Below the pieces are notes generated by a model that was given only the letters and a program-made list of their open reading frames with translations, was not told the origin of the DNA and searched no databases. A stretch of DNA of 64,000 bases from K23-9 sp049680365 (GTDB lineage Bacteria; Planctomycetota; Planctomycetia; Pirellulales; Pirellulaceae): NCBI GenBank assembly GCA_049680365.1, contig JBAUHQ010000482.1:1-64000 (forward strand), read 5' to 3'. Of the stretch, positions 52,669 through 62,477 are shown in pieces; position 1 is the first letter of the stretch; each line of letters starts with the position of its first letter. A program made the position numbers and the translations under genes.

Positions 52669-54138
52669 ATGAATGTGTTGATCCAAAGACTGGCTTTGTT
52701 CGTGGTTGTCATCGTGCTGACCAGTTTCGTATTCAAAGACAGCAACGTCGTCGCGGCGAACAAATCGACACTTCCAAATATTGTGATCATCTTGGTGGAT
52801 GACATGGGCTATGGCGATCCAGGCTGCTTCAATGCTGATTCAAAAATTGCGACGCCCAACATCGACGCTCTGGCCACTGCAGGCATGAAATTCACTGATG
52901 CGCATGCACCGGGACCGCTTTGCCACATGTCTCGTTACGGATTGATGACAGGGCGCTATCCGTTTCGCGCTGATTGCGGAGCATGGAGCAAACAGCCTGT
53001 CATCGAAAAAAATCAAACGACCATCGCATCGTTGCTGAAGAGCCAAGGCTATCGGACGGCAATGGTTGGCAAGTGGCACTTGGGATTTGACGAATCTGGC
53101 GGATATAACCAACCGCTCACCGGTGGCCCGATCGATTGCGGTTACGACAGCTTTTTTGGCATCCGCGCGTCAACCGACATTCCTCCGTACTTTTACATTC
53201 GTGGCGAACGCGCTGTCGCCCCTCCTACGGAAACGATCGAAGCTCGTAGCAGCGAAGGCTGGTCACCGATTCAAGGTGAATTTTCGCGTGCTGGCGGAAT
53301 TGCACCAAATTTAAAACTTGCCGATGTCTTACCGCGTTTTACTGACGAAGCGATTGCGGTGATCGACGAACATCATCAACAAGGCGGCGACGATCCCCTG
53401 ATGCTGTACTTGGCGTACCCCGCGCCACATACGCCTTGGTTGCCATCGGAAGAATTTGCGGGCAAAAGTGCAGCGGGCATGTATGGCGATTTCGCGATGA
53501 TGGTGGATCACATGATCGGCCGTGTGCTAAAGTCCCTCGATGACTTTGAAATGGCGAACGACACTTTGGTGCTCTTCTCGTCGGACAATGGTCCGGTTTG
53601 GTACGAAGAAGACGTCAAACGATTTGATCACGACTCGTCGGGTGGCCTACGTGGCATGAAAGCCGACGCTTGGGAATGTGGTCACCGCATGCCCTTCATT
53701 GCTCGCTGGCCCGGTACGGTGAAACCTGGTTCGACGAGCGACCAAATGATTTGCTTCACGGACTTATTGGCAACGTTCGCCGATTTGACCGACGCAGAAC
53801 TCAGCCAAGATGATGGACCCGATAGCTTTAGTTTCCTGCCGGTGCTCACAGGAGAACAGCAACCAGAGGTCCCAATTCGCAAGCACATGGTGATCCGTTC
53901 GGGAGGACCGCTACTGACGATTCGCCAAGGCAACTGGAAGCTAATCGACGGACTTGGCTCCAGTGGATTTTCCAAACCGAAGCGAATTGAACCGAGTCAA
54001 AATGGTCCGGCCGGTCAGTTGTACAATTTGGCCGACGACTTGGGTGAAACAAAGAACGTCTACTTACAACACCCCGAGTTGGTCTTGGAACTTATGCGAG
54101 CACTACAGCAAATCAAGGATAGCGGTCGAAGTCGCTAG
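52669..54138 (+). CDS. Arylsulfatase-like sulfatase with an atypical active-site motif
   Basis: A 489-residue S1-family enzyme, exported by a signal peptide (about 1-31). The N-terminal metal site is LVDDMGYGDPGC, the later KWHLG and SSDNGPVWY stretches are normal. The formylglycine motif CXPSR reads C85-H-M87-S-R, with Met instead of Pro, followed by the usual YGLMTGRY. The codon for M87 is ATG. Pro is needed by the maturing enzyme in the usual route. The substrate is not known. It runs tail to tail with a second sulfatase, with two bases between. Confidence 0.88.
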   Translation: MNVLIQRLALFVVVIVLTSFVFKDSNVVAANKSTLPNIVIILVDDMGYGDPGCFNADSKIATPNIDALATAGMKFTDAHAPGPLCHMSRYGLMTGRYPFRADCGAWSKQPVIEKNQTTIASLLKSQGYRTAMVGKWHLGFDESGGYNQPLTGGPIDCGYDSFFGIRASTDIPPYFYIRGERAVAPPTETIEARSSEGWSPIQGEFSRAGGIAPNLKLADVLPRFTDEAIAVIDEHHQQGGDDPLMLYLAYPAPHTPWLPSEEFAGKSAAGMYGDFAMMVDHMIGRVLKSLDDFEMANDTLVLFSSDNGPVWYEEDVKRFDHDSSGGLRGMKADAWECGHRMPFIARWPGTVKPGSTSDQMICFTDLLATFADLTDAELSQDDGPDSFSFLPVLTGEQQPEVPIRKHMVIRSGGPLLTIRQGNWKLIDGLGSSGFSKPKRIEPSQNGPAGQLYNLADDLGETKNVYLQHPELVLELMRALQQIKDSGRSR

Positions 54139-54140
54139 AT

Positions 54141-55613
54141 CTACTTGGCAGCCGCCCTCTTTTTTCGATTGCCATCTTTCCTGGGCTTCGTCGCGCCGTT
54201 GCCTTTCGTTCGCCATAGTTTCATCGCTTCATCACGGCTCAGAGATTTGTAATTTCCCTGCCGCGAAAGTGCGTCCAGCTCGGTTTCAAGGCCCAGGTCG
54301 CCTTGTTGCAACATCCAATTGTCCAGCTCGCCTTTCAACACACGGACCGTCTGAGCGTATTTTGGATCGGCCGCCAAATTTGAAATCTCCAGTGGATCAG
54401 CCTGACAGTCGAACAGTTCAAACTCCGGCCGATAGTGGTATCGGTCAACAAACATCATCGCGCCCACTGCGCCCGTTTTCGCTTTAGCCACCATTGACTG
54501 AAAGTAATCCGATTTCGTGCATGCGTTCGTGAACTTGGTGCCGTGATTTAGATTCCAAATCAGACGGTACTGCTTGTCACAAACCGTGCGAATGCCGAAC
54601 GCATCGCTGCCGTTAATGATGCCTCGTGTTGTCATTTCACCGAAAGCAAATTCTTTGTGCGAATCCACTTTTCCAAGCAATACATCCACAAAGCTCTTGC
54701 CGTCCAATTGATCACTTGGAGTGCCGCCCGCTGCTTGCACAAACGTTGGCGTGATGTCCGTGTACTCCACGATGGCATCAGACTTTGATCCGGCAGCGAC
54801 CTTCCCCGGCCAGCGAACAATCATCGCCGACTGCAGCCCATGGCTGTAGCAAGTCCATTTAGCAAACGGAAACGAACTGCCTTGCTCCGACACCACCATC
54901 ACCAAAGTGTTCTCGGCAAGCTGGTGTTGATCCAGTAACCCAAGAATCTGCCCCACTTGGTCGTCGTAGTAAGTGATCTCGGCCAGATAACGACTGTAGT
55001 TATCACGGACCACCGGAGTGTCGACGATGTTCAGGGGCAGCTTGATTTTCTCCGGCGGATATTTGGACGCATCACCTTTGTCCCACGGTGAATGCGGCTC
55101 ATTGGAACAGGCAAACAAACAAAACGGCGTACTTGACGTTTTGCACTCACCCATCAACCGATCGACCGCTTCCATCTCTGGATTGTTTTTTTTGCCCGAG
55201 TACTCAAAGGGAAACGTTTCCTTGGGACCAATGTGTGTCTTGCCCGAAAGTGCAACGCGATAACCAAGCGGTTTCAAATAATGGACGATACTTTTTGTAC
55301 CGTCCTTGGCGAATGTATGATTCGGATACGCACCCGATCGAACCGGATACAAACCGGTGTAAATGTTGTGACGTGTTGGCGAACACATCGGAGCCGCCTG
55401 AAAGCACTTCATAAACTGCATGCCTTCGCCGGCAAGTTTATCGATGTTCGGCGTCGCAGCTTGTCCCCCATAGCAACCAAGATCATCAAAGGTGCAATCA
55501 TCCGCGATGATGAAAACCAAATTCGGCTGTTGTCCAACGACTTGGCCAGCCATCAGCCCGATCGCGACAAACGCAATCGCGGCGAAAAAAGTTGGTTTCA
55601 GACTTAAATCCAT
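54141..55613 (-). CDS. Sulfatase (S1 family, canonical motif)
   Basis: A secreted sulfatase of about 490 residues. A signal peptide (FFAAIAFVAIGLMAGQVVG) leads to IADDCTFDDLGCYGG, then C77-S-P-T-R81 (canonical maturation motif), SGKTHIG and VVSEQGSSFPFAKWTCYSHG, where Glu-Gln replaces the common Asp-Asn pair. The C-terminal region is rich in Lys and Arg. ATG 55613 is preferred; upstream starts to 55679 would overlap the DUF1559 gene. Likely desulfates an algal or host polysaccharide, as typical in marine planctomycetes. Confidence 0.93.
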   Translation of the reverse strand: MDLSLKPTFFAAIAFVAIGLMAGQVVGQQPNLVFIIADDCTFDDLGCYGGQAATPNIDKLAGEGMQFMKCFQAAPMCSPTRHNIYTGLYPVRSGAYPNHTFAKDGTKSIVHYLKPLGYRVALSGKTHIGPKETFPFEYSGKKNNPEMEAVDRLMGECKTSSTPFCLFACSNEPHSPWDKGDASKYPPEKIKLPLNIVDTPVVRDNYSRYLAEITYYDDQVGQILGLLDQHQLAENTLVMVVSEQGSSFPFAKWTCYSHGLQSAMIVRWPGKVAAGSKSDAIVEYTDITPTFVQAAGGTPSDQLDGKSFVDVLLGKVDSHKEFAFGEMTTRGIINGSDAFGIRTVCDKQYRLIWNLNHGTKFTNACTKSDYFQSMVAKAKTGAVGAMMFVDRYHYRPEFELFDCQADPLEISNLAADPKYAQTVRVLKGELDNWMLQQGDLGLETELDALSRQGNYKSLSRDEAMKLWRTKGNGATKPRKDGNRKKRAAAK

Positions 55614-55642
55614 TGTCGATAGTGCCTTGATAGTGATGGACA

Positions 55643-57262
55643 TCAATCGCGGCCTGCACGCGAGAGCATTGAATTCCAAGTGACGCCTTCTGTGTCCTGG
55701 TCAAACACGCGGACCGAACCGTCTCCCAACAACACGTTGGTTAGATTTCCTTGGAAGCCAATCGAACGATCGGGATCGTCAGCATCAATCGACAAATCCT
55801 GCGGCTTCGTCCACGGGACAGCCGAGGCCGCATCGGATTCGACCACCATAATGGTATTGGACAATCCGTCCAGTACATCACGAAAGCGAGTGGCTTCTTC
55901 GGCGTTGAACATCGTGCCGTCACCGATTGGCAACTGATACACCGTCGTATTGGGTTCCGATTGAATGGAGGCGTGCTGATAGACCGCCGGCATTCTAGGC
56001 AGCAATTTGATGTTGTGCTCGCTGTCCCAAGGCTCATCCAAACGAAATTCTCCGTACAACTGTGCTTCATCTAAAAATGGCAGCACATGGACTCGCCAGC
56101 TAAGCAAAGCTTTACCATCGGCATCGCGACTGATCGCATCAGGCAGTTTGCGATAGGCCGAGTGAAAATTGTGCATTGCCAGCCCGATTTGTTTCAAGTT
56201 GTTCTGTGCTTGTTGACCGCGGGCAGCGAAACGTGCTCCTTGGACTGCAGGCATGACCATCGCCATCAGCATGGCCTGCGCCGCCAAACCTTGATTTGGC
56301 GATGCCGAAAGTACAAGCCTCCGGCCATCTCGCCGTGGCTTTAGCATTGCAGTTACACGGTCGGCCATCCGCTCGGCATAAGCACGAGTTGCATCCGGCA
56401 CTGGGCCTTCCTCACGCATATTCTGCTCAAACTGTGCCATCGCAATTTGACGCCCCATTTGCATCGCATCAGCTAGCATCAGTTCGATCTTTTCAGCCGC
56501 GGCATCGTCAACAGCCAGGAAAACGATTCTCGCCCCGCCTTTATCATCTTCCAGATTGATTTGAATCAACAATGCGTCCAACAGATTGGGCAGCTCGGCG
56601 AACTGCGCCAACGGCGGCGGCAACTGATTGGCAAACGCTTGCACCATTCCGTTGACCATCGGTCGCACCGGTTCGATCGCAAACAAGATCGTCAGCTGAC
56701 CGTCATGTGTCACAGCCGAAGCCAATTTCGATAACTGGCCCGACTGGTTCCCGCCTGCTGCGTTCATCACCGATTGCAGATAGTTTTGCGACGCAATCAC
56801 AATCGTCTGTGGATCCGGTTGATGCACAACAACACCTGGGGGTCCGTTGATTGGCAAACACGCAAATCCGTCCACATCAATCGTTTCATCGGCTCGCACC
56901 AATTGAGCATTCAAGTTTGCAATCGGAAACGCCTCGTTAAGCTTGACGATGACGCCGGCCATCGGACCACTTGGACCCGGCATCGCCGAAACAACTCGAA
57001 TACTATCGCAAGCCTTTGGCGAGAATCCAATGTTGTCCAAGCACCACGCTTCGGCGATCTCCAACGGATACAATGCGGTCGCTTCGCTGGTCATCACTTT
57101 GGCTGGATTCACCTCAACCACTGCGATGCCATCGAGCGGAAGATATTGGTTGCCCAGCTTGTTACTGGCACCCACGTCCTGAGCCTGTAGCGACTGTTCA
57201 CTCAACAACATCGCGACAACGACAAGGCACGCGATCGATCGTTTTTGGGTCTGCAACATCAA
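55643..57262 (-). CDS. Exported DUF1559-domain protein
   Basis: A 539-residue protein with a signal peptide (RSIACLVVVAMLLSEQSLQA). The C-terminal 200 residues form the DUF1559 (SBP_bac_10) domain: QQAQNNLKQIGLAMHNFHSAY, LSWRVHVLPFLDEAQLYGEF, DGLSNTIMVVESD and NVLLGDGSVRVFDQ. Most DUF1559 proteins begin with a type IV pilin-like helix; this one does not and instead has about 300 residues of unknown alpha/beta sequence. It ends 29 bases before the sulfatase start and may share its operon. Confidence 0.88.
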   Translation of the reverse strand: MMLQTQKRSIACLVVVAMLLSEQSLQAQDVGASNKLGNQYLPLDGIAVVEVNPAKVMTSEATALYPLEIAEAWCLDNIGFSPKACDSIRVVSAMPGPSGPMAGVIVKLNEAFPIANLNAQLVRADETIDVDGFACLPINGPPGVVVHQPDPQTIVIASQNYLQSVMNAAGGNQSGQLSKLASAVTHDGQLTILFAIEPVRPMVNGMVQAFANQLPPPLAQFAELPNLLDALLIQINLEDDKGGARIVFLAVDDAAAEKIELMLADAMQMGRQIAMAQFEQNMREEGPVPDATRAYAERMADRVTAMLKPRRDGRRLVLSASPNQGLAAQAMLMAMVMPAVQGARFAARGQQAQNNLKQIGLAMHNFHSAYRKLPDAISRDADGKALLSWRVHVLPFLDEAQLYGEFRLDEPWDSEHNIKLLPRMPAVYQHASIQSEPNTTVYQLPIGDGTMFNAEEATRFRDVLDGLSNTIMVVESDAASAVPWTKPQDLSIDADDPDRSIGFQGNLTNVLLGDGSVRVFDQDTEGVTWNSMLSRAGRD

Positions 57263-57617
57263 CGGTTATCCTTCAGTTCGATTTAATACTCAGCATTCAC
57301 TGATGACGCTGTTTCTGTCACCGCTTGCTTAGACTTCGTATTGTAGCGACCTAGCAGCAGCACCGCAGCAATCCACGACTTCAGTAACGGACAAGATTTA
57401 CCAATCAGATGCTGGAACCTAGGCTTCAGCATGTTCGGCACAAACCCAGTACCTGGCAGCCGAATTGGCTAACTCCAACAATCGCGTGCGTCCTTGTCGA
57501 AGACTACAAACAGGAATCATTGGCACAACACCCGACCCCGCTCGGAGTTGGTAGAATCTGGTTTTGCCAAAACGCTGCACGACTGTCACCTTACTTTCAC
57601 GCAAAATGGACCTGTCC
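57263..57617. other. Divergent intergenic region with a 24-bp palindrome
   Basis: About 355 bases between the DUF1559 gene and a propeller gene, carrying the palindrome at 57409-57432. No gene is supported. Confidence 0.5.
57409..57432. repeat. 24-bp near-perfect palindrome
   Basis: ATGCTG-GAA-CCTAGG-CTT-CAGCAT. The arms ATGCTG/CAGCAT and the centre CCTAGG are exact; the intervening three bases pair imperfectly. It lies midway between divergent starts, as an operator would. Confidence 0.5.
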
Positions 57618-58538
57618 ATGAAGTCTTTCTCCAAGCTACTGACCTGCCTGCTCTTTTTGACCGCATCTGTTCAATCTCTGGCCGCCGCGGACGATGAGAT
57701 TCGCCATTCGTTCTTTGTCGCTGGGCCAGACTTCACGGGCATCATCGACGAGGACGGAAACAAGAAGTGGGACGCGGGACGCCCTCAAGCTCGCGATGGA
57801 TGGATTCTTGAGAACGGTAACGCACTAATCGCCTGGAAAGAGATTGTCCAAGAATTGACGCCCAGCAAAGAAGTCGTGTTCGAATACAAATTGAACAAAC
57901 CCAACAAAGAAATTGGAACGGTTCAACGACTTGCCAATGGAAACACGCTGATTACTGAACTGGGAAAGAAACCGCGGCTCCTAGAAATTGACAACGCAGG
58001 GAAGGTTCAAGTCGAATTCCCGTTGCAGCCGGAGACCGACAATGCCCACATGCAGACGCGGATGGCGCGGAAGCTCGCAAACGGCAACTACCTGGTTCCT
58101 CACCTGCTGGCTTTCAAAGTCAAAGAGTACACGCCCACGGGTGAAGTCGTCAAAGAGTTTGCAACGGACAATGAATCGCTGGGAGGACGTGAGGCGGAGA
58201 ACTGGCCGTTCACGGCGATCCGTTTGGACAACGGCAATACGTTGATGAGTTTGACGCATGGCAACAAAGCGGTTGAAGTCGACGCTGATGGCAAGGTCGT
58301 CTGGGAAGTGAGACAGTCGGATCTTCCGCAGAAACCTTTTGACGATGCGTGCGGATGTCAGCGACTGCCCAATGGCAATACCGTCATCACTGCTTACCAC
58401 GCAAAAGTCGGAGTCAAACTTTTCGAAGTAACACCAGAAAAGAAAATCGTCTGGACTTACGAAGGCCCCAACCGGGCGCATCACTTTCAGATTTTGACGA
58501 CCAACGGCAAGCCTATCGAGGGTCGTCCGCTAAGGTAG
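57618..58538 (+). CDS. Secreted beta-propeller protein with NGN repeats
   Basis: A protein of about 306 residues with a signal peptide (KSFSKLLTCLLFLTASVQSLAAA). The rest is a beta-propeller in which many blades carry an NGN motif: LENGNALIAW, LANGNTLITEL, LANGNYLVPH, LDNGNTLMSL and LPNGNTVITAY, with DxxGKVVW turns before them. Such repeats occur in PQQ-like and arylsulfotransferase-like propellers. No catalytic residues are recognised. Start ATG 57618; ATG 57606 is also possible. Confidence 0.78.
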   Translation: MKSFSKLLTCLLFLTASVQSLAAADDEIRHSFFVAGPDFTGIIDEDGNKKWDAGRPQARDGWILENGNALIAWKEIVQELTPSKEVVFEYKLNKPNKEIGTVQRLANGNTLITELGKKPRLLEIDNAGKVQVEFPLQPETDNAHMQTRMARKLANGNYLVPHLLAFKVKEYTPTGEVVKEFATDNESLGGREAENWPFTAIRLDNGNTLMSLTHGNKAVEVDADGKVVWEVRQSDLPQKPFDDACGCQRLPNGNTVITAYHAKVGVKLFEVTPEKKIVWTYEGPNRAHHFQILTTNGKPIEGRPLR

Positions 58539-58643
58539 AGTCGTTGTTTCAATGGACGCTGGTGATTGAGGCGTTGGCTTTTTTATACATCAACACCTAC
58601 ATTGATGGCACAGGTTTCGATTTCGTTTTTAAGGGTTAATTTG

Positions 58644-59315
58644 ATGGACGCAATGGATGTTTTGGGTGCGCTGTTGGGAAAGAAAGCTGGCTCGGGCAGC
58701 GCCGGTGGAAATATTTTGAAAGACATGTTGGGCGGTCGACGCCCGGCGCCTCCAACGCAGACTCGGCGGGCTCCCCAGCCGCAAAGCCAAAGCCGTCCTC
58801 GCACGATTGGAGATGCGGCCAAAAGTCTGGAGGAGTTGTTGAACGTGTCGAACGATCATCACGCCCAACGCAGACAGGCTCCTGCACCGCAACAGCCAGC
58901 CAACCCACCACGACAGCAAACACCACCGCCACGACAGCCAGCTGAACAAGAATCATTGAACGAGCAATCTGCTGTTTTGATTCGCGCGATGGTCAACGCA
59001 GCCAAGTCAGATGGACAAATCAACCAAGAAGAGCAGGAAGCAATCTTGAAAAGAATGGACCACGTGTCCCAAACAGAAATCGATTTCCTGCGAAAAGAGT
59101 TCGCAGCTCCGCTGAACGTGCGCGAATTCGCTTGGTCCATCCCGCTGGGTATGGAAGAGCAAACGTACGCGATGAGCGTCATTGCAATCGACTTGGATGA
59201 CCAAAAAGAAGCGGAGTATCTGGGTGAATTAGCACATGGTCTGCGTTTGTCGCCGGGACGCTGCAACGAGATTCATCGCAAGTATGGCGCCCCCGAGATT
59301 TTTCACGAAAACTAA
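58644..59315 (+). CDS. DUF533/TerB-like protein
   Basis: A protein of about 223 residues. The first 130 are Pro/Gln/Ala-rich linker after a short MDAMDVLGALLGKKAG start. The C-terminal helical part (about 130-223) has VLIRAMVNAAKSDGQINQEEQEAIL and AMSVIAIDLDDQKEAEYLGELAHGLRLS, the DUF533/TerB-like layout with an Asp-rich metal site. YebE-like inner-membrane proteins share it, but no membrane segment is seen here. ATG 58644 is chosen because AAGGG lies 7-11 bases upstream. Confidence 0.82.
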   Translation: MDAMDVLGALLGKKAGSGSAGGNILKDMLGGRRPAPPTQTRRAPQPQSQSRPRTIGDAAKSLEELLNVSNDHHAQRRQAPAPQQPANPPRQQTPPPRQPAEQESLNEQSAVLIRAMVNAAKSDGQINQEEQEAILKRMDHVSQTEIDFLRKEFAAPLNVREFAWSIPLGMEEQTYAMSVIAIDLDDQKEAEYLGELAHGLRLSPGRCNEIHRKYGAPEIFHEN

Positions 59316-59330
59316 AGCTGTGAAGCAGGG

Positions 59331-62300
59331 CTAGCGGTTTTGTGGGCTCGGGATCGTGCCAGCGCTTAGCCGTTCGACGACTCCGTTGACGATTTCCAGA
59401 GTCTTGGTGCGAATCGTCATTTCGGGCGTTACCAAGGTAGGCCCTGGTTCACCGTTGAGTTCGGTTTTCTTTAAGACAGCACTTTTCGTTGGTGTGCCAA
59501 CGATCGTGAACAGGTCTTTTTCAGATGAATAGACTGCTCTGGCCGCCGTTCCTTCAACTAGTCCTTCGTCGCTACGTGAACGGAACATGACTCCGTCCCG
59601 AGCTTGCATTTCCCACGGAGTGCTGAAGCCTGGAACATCGGGACGGTTTTCTGTGCCGGGCGCGACATTGATTTCCAACACATCACAATCCACCGTCGAC
59701 TCGCCGACAGATATGGAATCCATTTCGTGGGCATCGAAAGTGTCTTGCCAATCAAGGACCGGCTTGACGCCGACACGGACGGCGCGAACAAAGGCAAGTG
59801 ATCGATTGACCAGATCACCTTGCAGTGCTTGATGATAAACCAAGTGAACGCCCATCAAGCTGCGACTTTTTGTACTTCGATTTTGCGTGCTCGCGTCGGA
59901 ATCAGATTTTGGAAACGACAATGGCCCATTGGCGTCCGCATATAACCAGGACCGATACCAACCAGGGCCGGCGCCAATCAGTTTACCGCCACCACTTGGC
60001 AAAAGTGTCAGCTTGGGAGCCTGCATCACGTGGCGTGATTCTCTTACACCGTCGGCAGCAAATTGCTCGGCCTGAATCAGAACGGGTTGCGTTTCGCTTT
60101 GCAATAAGGTTACCTGCTGAATCGCAGCGTCACGAAGAGACTGGGCCTGCCCAAGTTCTACGTTGTCCAACAGTACGACTTCCAATCGATCACCGATCAT
60201 GTGAATCGACCAAGGTTCTTCTTGGTTGAGCAATTCCGCTTTGATTTCAACACCGTTTGTAAGCACAGCCGTCTTGCCGTCGAAAATCATTTCGCCATTC
60301 CACTTGCAGTGCGGTGGCCTAGTCCAACGTATACGATCCGGTCGATCATTAGCCAGCGATTGCGGTAAGATAGCCGTGGGCATTTGAAACTCACCGGCAC
60401 CTTCGATGCGAACGATATTGTCACTAGGCCAAATATTGATCCGCGGTCCAATGAAGAACCCGTCGCCCAGTTCAAATCGTGATGGCACGCCTGGCCTGCT
60501 GCCAAGTTGCAGCACGTCCTTGCCTGCCTCGCTGGTTAGCAACAACTCACTGCCGGTCAATTCGGCAGGCAAAGTTTGACCACCGGCGTCGATGGCGTGA
60601 ATCAAGTTCACGTTTCCAGCCACACTTAAGTCTTTGACACTGATGCCGTCATCGTTCATGCGCAGTTTCGCAGCGATTTGGTCGCCCGTGACCTGCGGTT
60701 TCTGTCGTGCAATGGGAGCAGTGGGTTGCGATTCATCGCTTGGCTGAGCAACCCATTGTCGCAGCGGATTGTTAGCGGCAGCCTTTTCGTCGTGACCAAC
60801 GACCTGATTCGGATTCGGCTCATCCACGAAAAACAAGACCAGCCGATCAGTGTTTGCGGAAACTGCATTATTGTCCAATCGAACGTTTCCAAGTGCCTGG
60901 AATCGATCCGGACGAAGTGTTTGTTTCGGCTCAGGCTGAGTGACAAAGGACGGCGAGACGGCAACCACCTTTTGGTCAGTTTGATCCACAACACGCAAAA
61001 CGCCGTCGATCGAATCCGAATGAAAATCTCCACCATCTGCAAATCGGGCTGACACATCGCCGTTGACTTGGACGGACACGTCGCTGTTTAACTTGCCGGG
61101 TTGCGGATCGCCGATCGGCTGCAGTTTGAAACTTTCTGTCCATTTGAACTCGCGAATCGGCAACTCGGGGTCCAGCATTGTGACAAGTCCCCAGCCAAAC
61201 GTGTCGATGGTGCCAATCGCGTCGGGAGTCGCAGGATTGTATTGGTAGGAAAGCTGGCTCAGTTTGGCGTTGATCGCGCCGCGACGGATTTCGATACCAC
61301 CGCCGCCGCTGGCACGTAGCAAGCCACCAACAGCATCTAATTCGATTTGATCGGCAGTGATTCGGCAATCAAGGCTTGGTAAATCAATCACCGCAGGGTT
61401 GCCCTTGGCGTCAATGTAGTTCAGCCAATCCAGTGGACTGTTGCGAATCAGTTGGCGATTTTCGGGGTTGCGAAAACGCAGTTCCAATGAATCGCAGATG
61501 AACTGATCGTCCGCGACGTTGGGCACGTGATGTTGCAGCGCGACGTTGTCACGCAATGAGAGTTGATCCAATGCAAAGTCGTATTCGACACGACCATCAC
61601 ACTTGATTTTTAAGAACGCTTCGGCAGGCGGAGGCTGCGTCGCATTGAGTAGCGGATTGATTTCCGCCATCGCGGTCGGCAAGCGGTCCGACTGAGTTGT
61701 GGCTAGTCCAAACTGCTTGCTTTGGGTTTTGGCCAACGCGTTGTTTGACAGCGGAATGGTCAACTCGTCTAGGTAGATCAGTTCCATCCGATCCAAAATC
61801 GCAGAGGCTCCTTGTCCTCCGTGATCGGATCCCGCTGAAGCCGCCAAGTGCAGCGTCAAGTCGCGACCGACCATTCGCGTCTCGCCCATGTCTAAGCGAA
61901 TCGGTTCGGTCGTCCAGACTTTACGATTGTCGATGCCGACATTCGACGTACGAATTAGCAGCGGGCTTTTATTGGGATCGATTGTGGGGCGACGAATTTC
62001 GACGGGGCCCATCATGCGCCCACGTTCAATCGGCGGAGCATCACCGCTCATGACATCCAATGAACCGGTAAAGCGAATTTCTGCACCTTCGACGGCTTCC
62101 AGAATGATCGGCTCGGGATTGGACTGATCCGACATTCCGCGACCGACGATCAGCGTAATCGGCCAAAGTTTCCATTGATCGTCGGACGTCTGTTCCCAAT
62201 TCAAGAAAAGTAGTTCGCCATCGGACGTCTGTAGGCGTTTGCATTCCCCCCGTTGCCAATCGCCTTCGGCAAACAAGTCTCCCGACGTATCCTCGGCATT

Positions 62301-62447
62301 GAAAATATATTCTCGAATTTCAACCGCTTTTACATCGGCCGGCATCAACCAACGTTTGGCATACGCGTCGTACATCAACGCGCAGGACGAAAGCAGGATC
62401 AGTGCAAAGAAATAGTGCGTGAGGTTGCGGAACATGGATTGCGTCAT
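59331..62447 (-). CDS. Giant LptC/LptA-like envelope protein
   Basis: A 1038-residue protein with a single N-terminal membrane helix (HYFFALILLSSCALMYDAYA) as in LptC, and an otherwise beta-rich exported body. Several segments look like OstA/LptA strands: PDRFQALGNVRLDNNAVSAN, ISVKDLSVAGNVNLIHAID and the C-terminal ARAVYSSEKDLFTIVGTP with EMTIRTKTLEIVNGVVERL. It is immediately downstream of kdsD and kdsC on the same strand, the place of lptC-lptA in proteobacteria. It would thus be a candidate periplasmic bridge for LPS. The LptC/LptA assignment is inference from context and repeats. Confidence 0.6.
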   Translation of the reverse strand: MTQSMFRNLTHYFFALILLSSCALMYDAYAKRWLMPADVKAVEIREYIFNAEDTSGDLFAEGDWQRGECKRLQTSDGELLFLNWEQTSDDQWKLWPITLIVGRGMSDQSNPEPIILEAVEGAEIRFTGSLDVMSGDAPPIERGRMMGPVEIRRPTIDPNKSPLLIRTSNVGIDNRKVWTTEPIRLDMGETRMVGRDLTLHLAASAGSDHGGQGASAILDRMELIYLDELTIPLSNNALAKTQSKQFGLATTQSDRLPTAMAEINPLLNATQPPPAEAFLKIKCDGRVEYDFALDQLSLRDNVALQHHVPNVADDQFICDSLELRFRNPENRQLIRNSPLDWLNYIDAKGNPAVIDLPSLDCRITADQIELDAVGGLLRASGGGGIEIRRGAINAKLSQLSYQYNPATPDAIGTIDTFGWGLVTMLDPELPIREFKWTESFKLQPIGDPQPGKLNSDVSVQVNGDVSARFADGGDFHSDSIDGVLRVVDQTDQKVVAVSPSFVTQPEPKQTLRPDRFQALGNVRLDNNAVSANTDRLVLFFVDEPNPNQVVGHDEKAAANNPLRQWVAQPSDESQPTAPIARQKPQVTGDQIAAKLRMNDDGISVKDLSVAGNVNLIHAIDAGGQTLPAELTGSELLLTSEAGKDVLQLGSRPGVPSRFELGDGFFIGPRINIWPSDNIVRIEGAGEFQMPTAILPQSLANDRPDRIRWTRPPHCKWNGEMIFDGKTAVLTNGVEIKAELLNQEEPWSIHMIGDRLEVVLLDNVELGQAQSLRDAAIQQVTLLQSETQPVLIQAEQFAADGVRESRHVMQAPKLTLLPSGGGKLIGAGPGWYRSWLYADANGPLSFPKSDSDASTQNRSTKSRSLMGVHLVYHQALQGDLVNRSLAFVRAVRVGVKPVLDWQDTFDAHEMDSISVGESTVDCDVLEINVAPGTENRPDVPGFSTPWEMQARDGVMFRSRSDEGLVEGTAARAVYSSEKDLFTIVGTPTKSAVLKKTELNGEPGPTLVTPEMTIRTKTLEIVNGVVERLSAGTIPSPQNR

Positions 62448-62477
62448 GCCTCAGTTGAAAAATCGCCCGGGCGGTTT

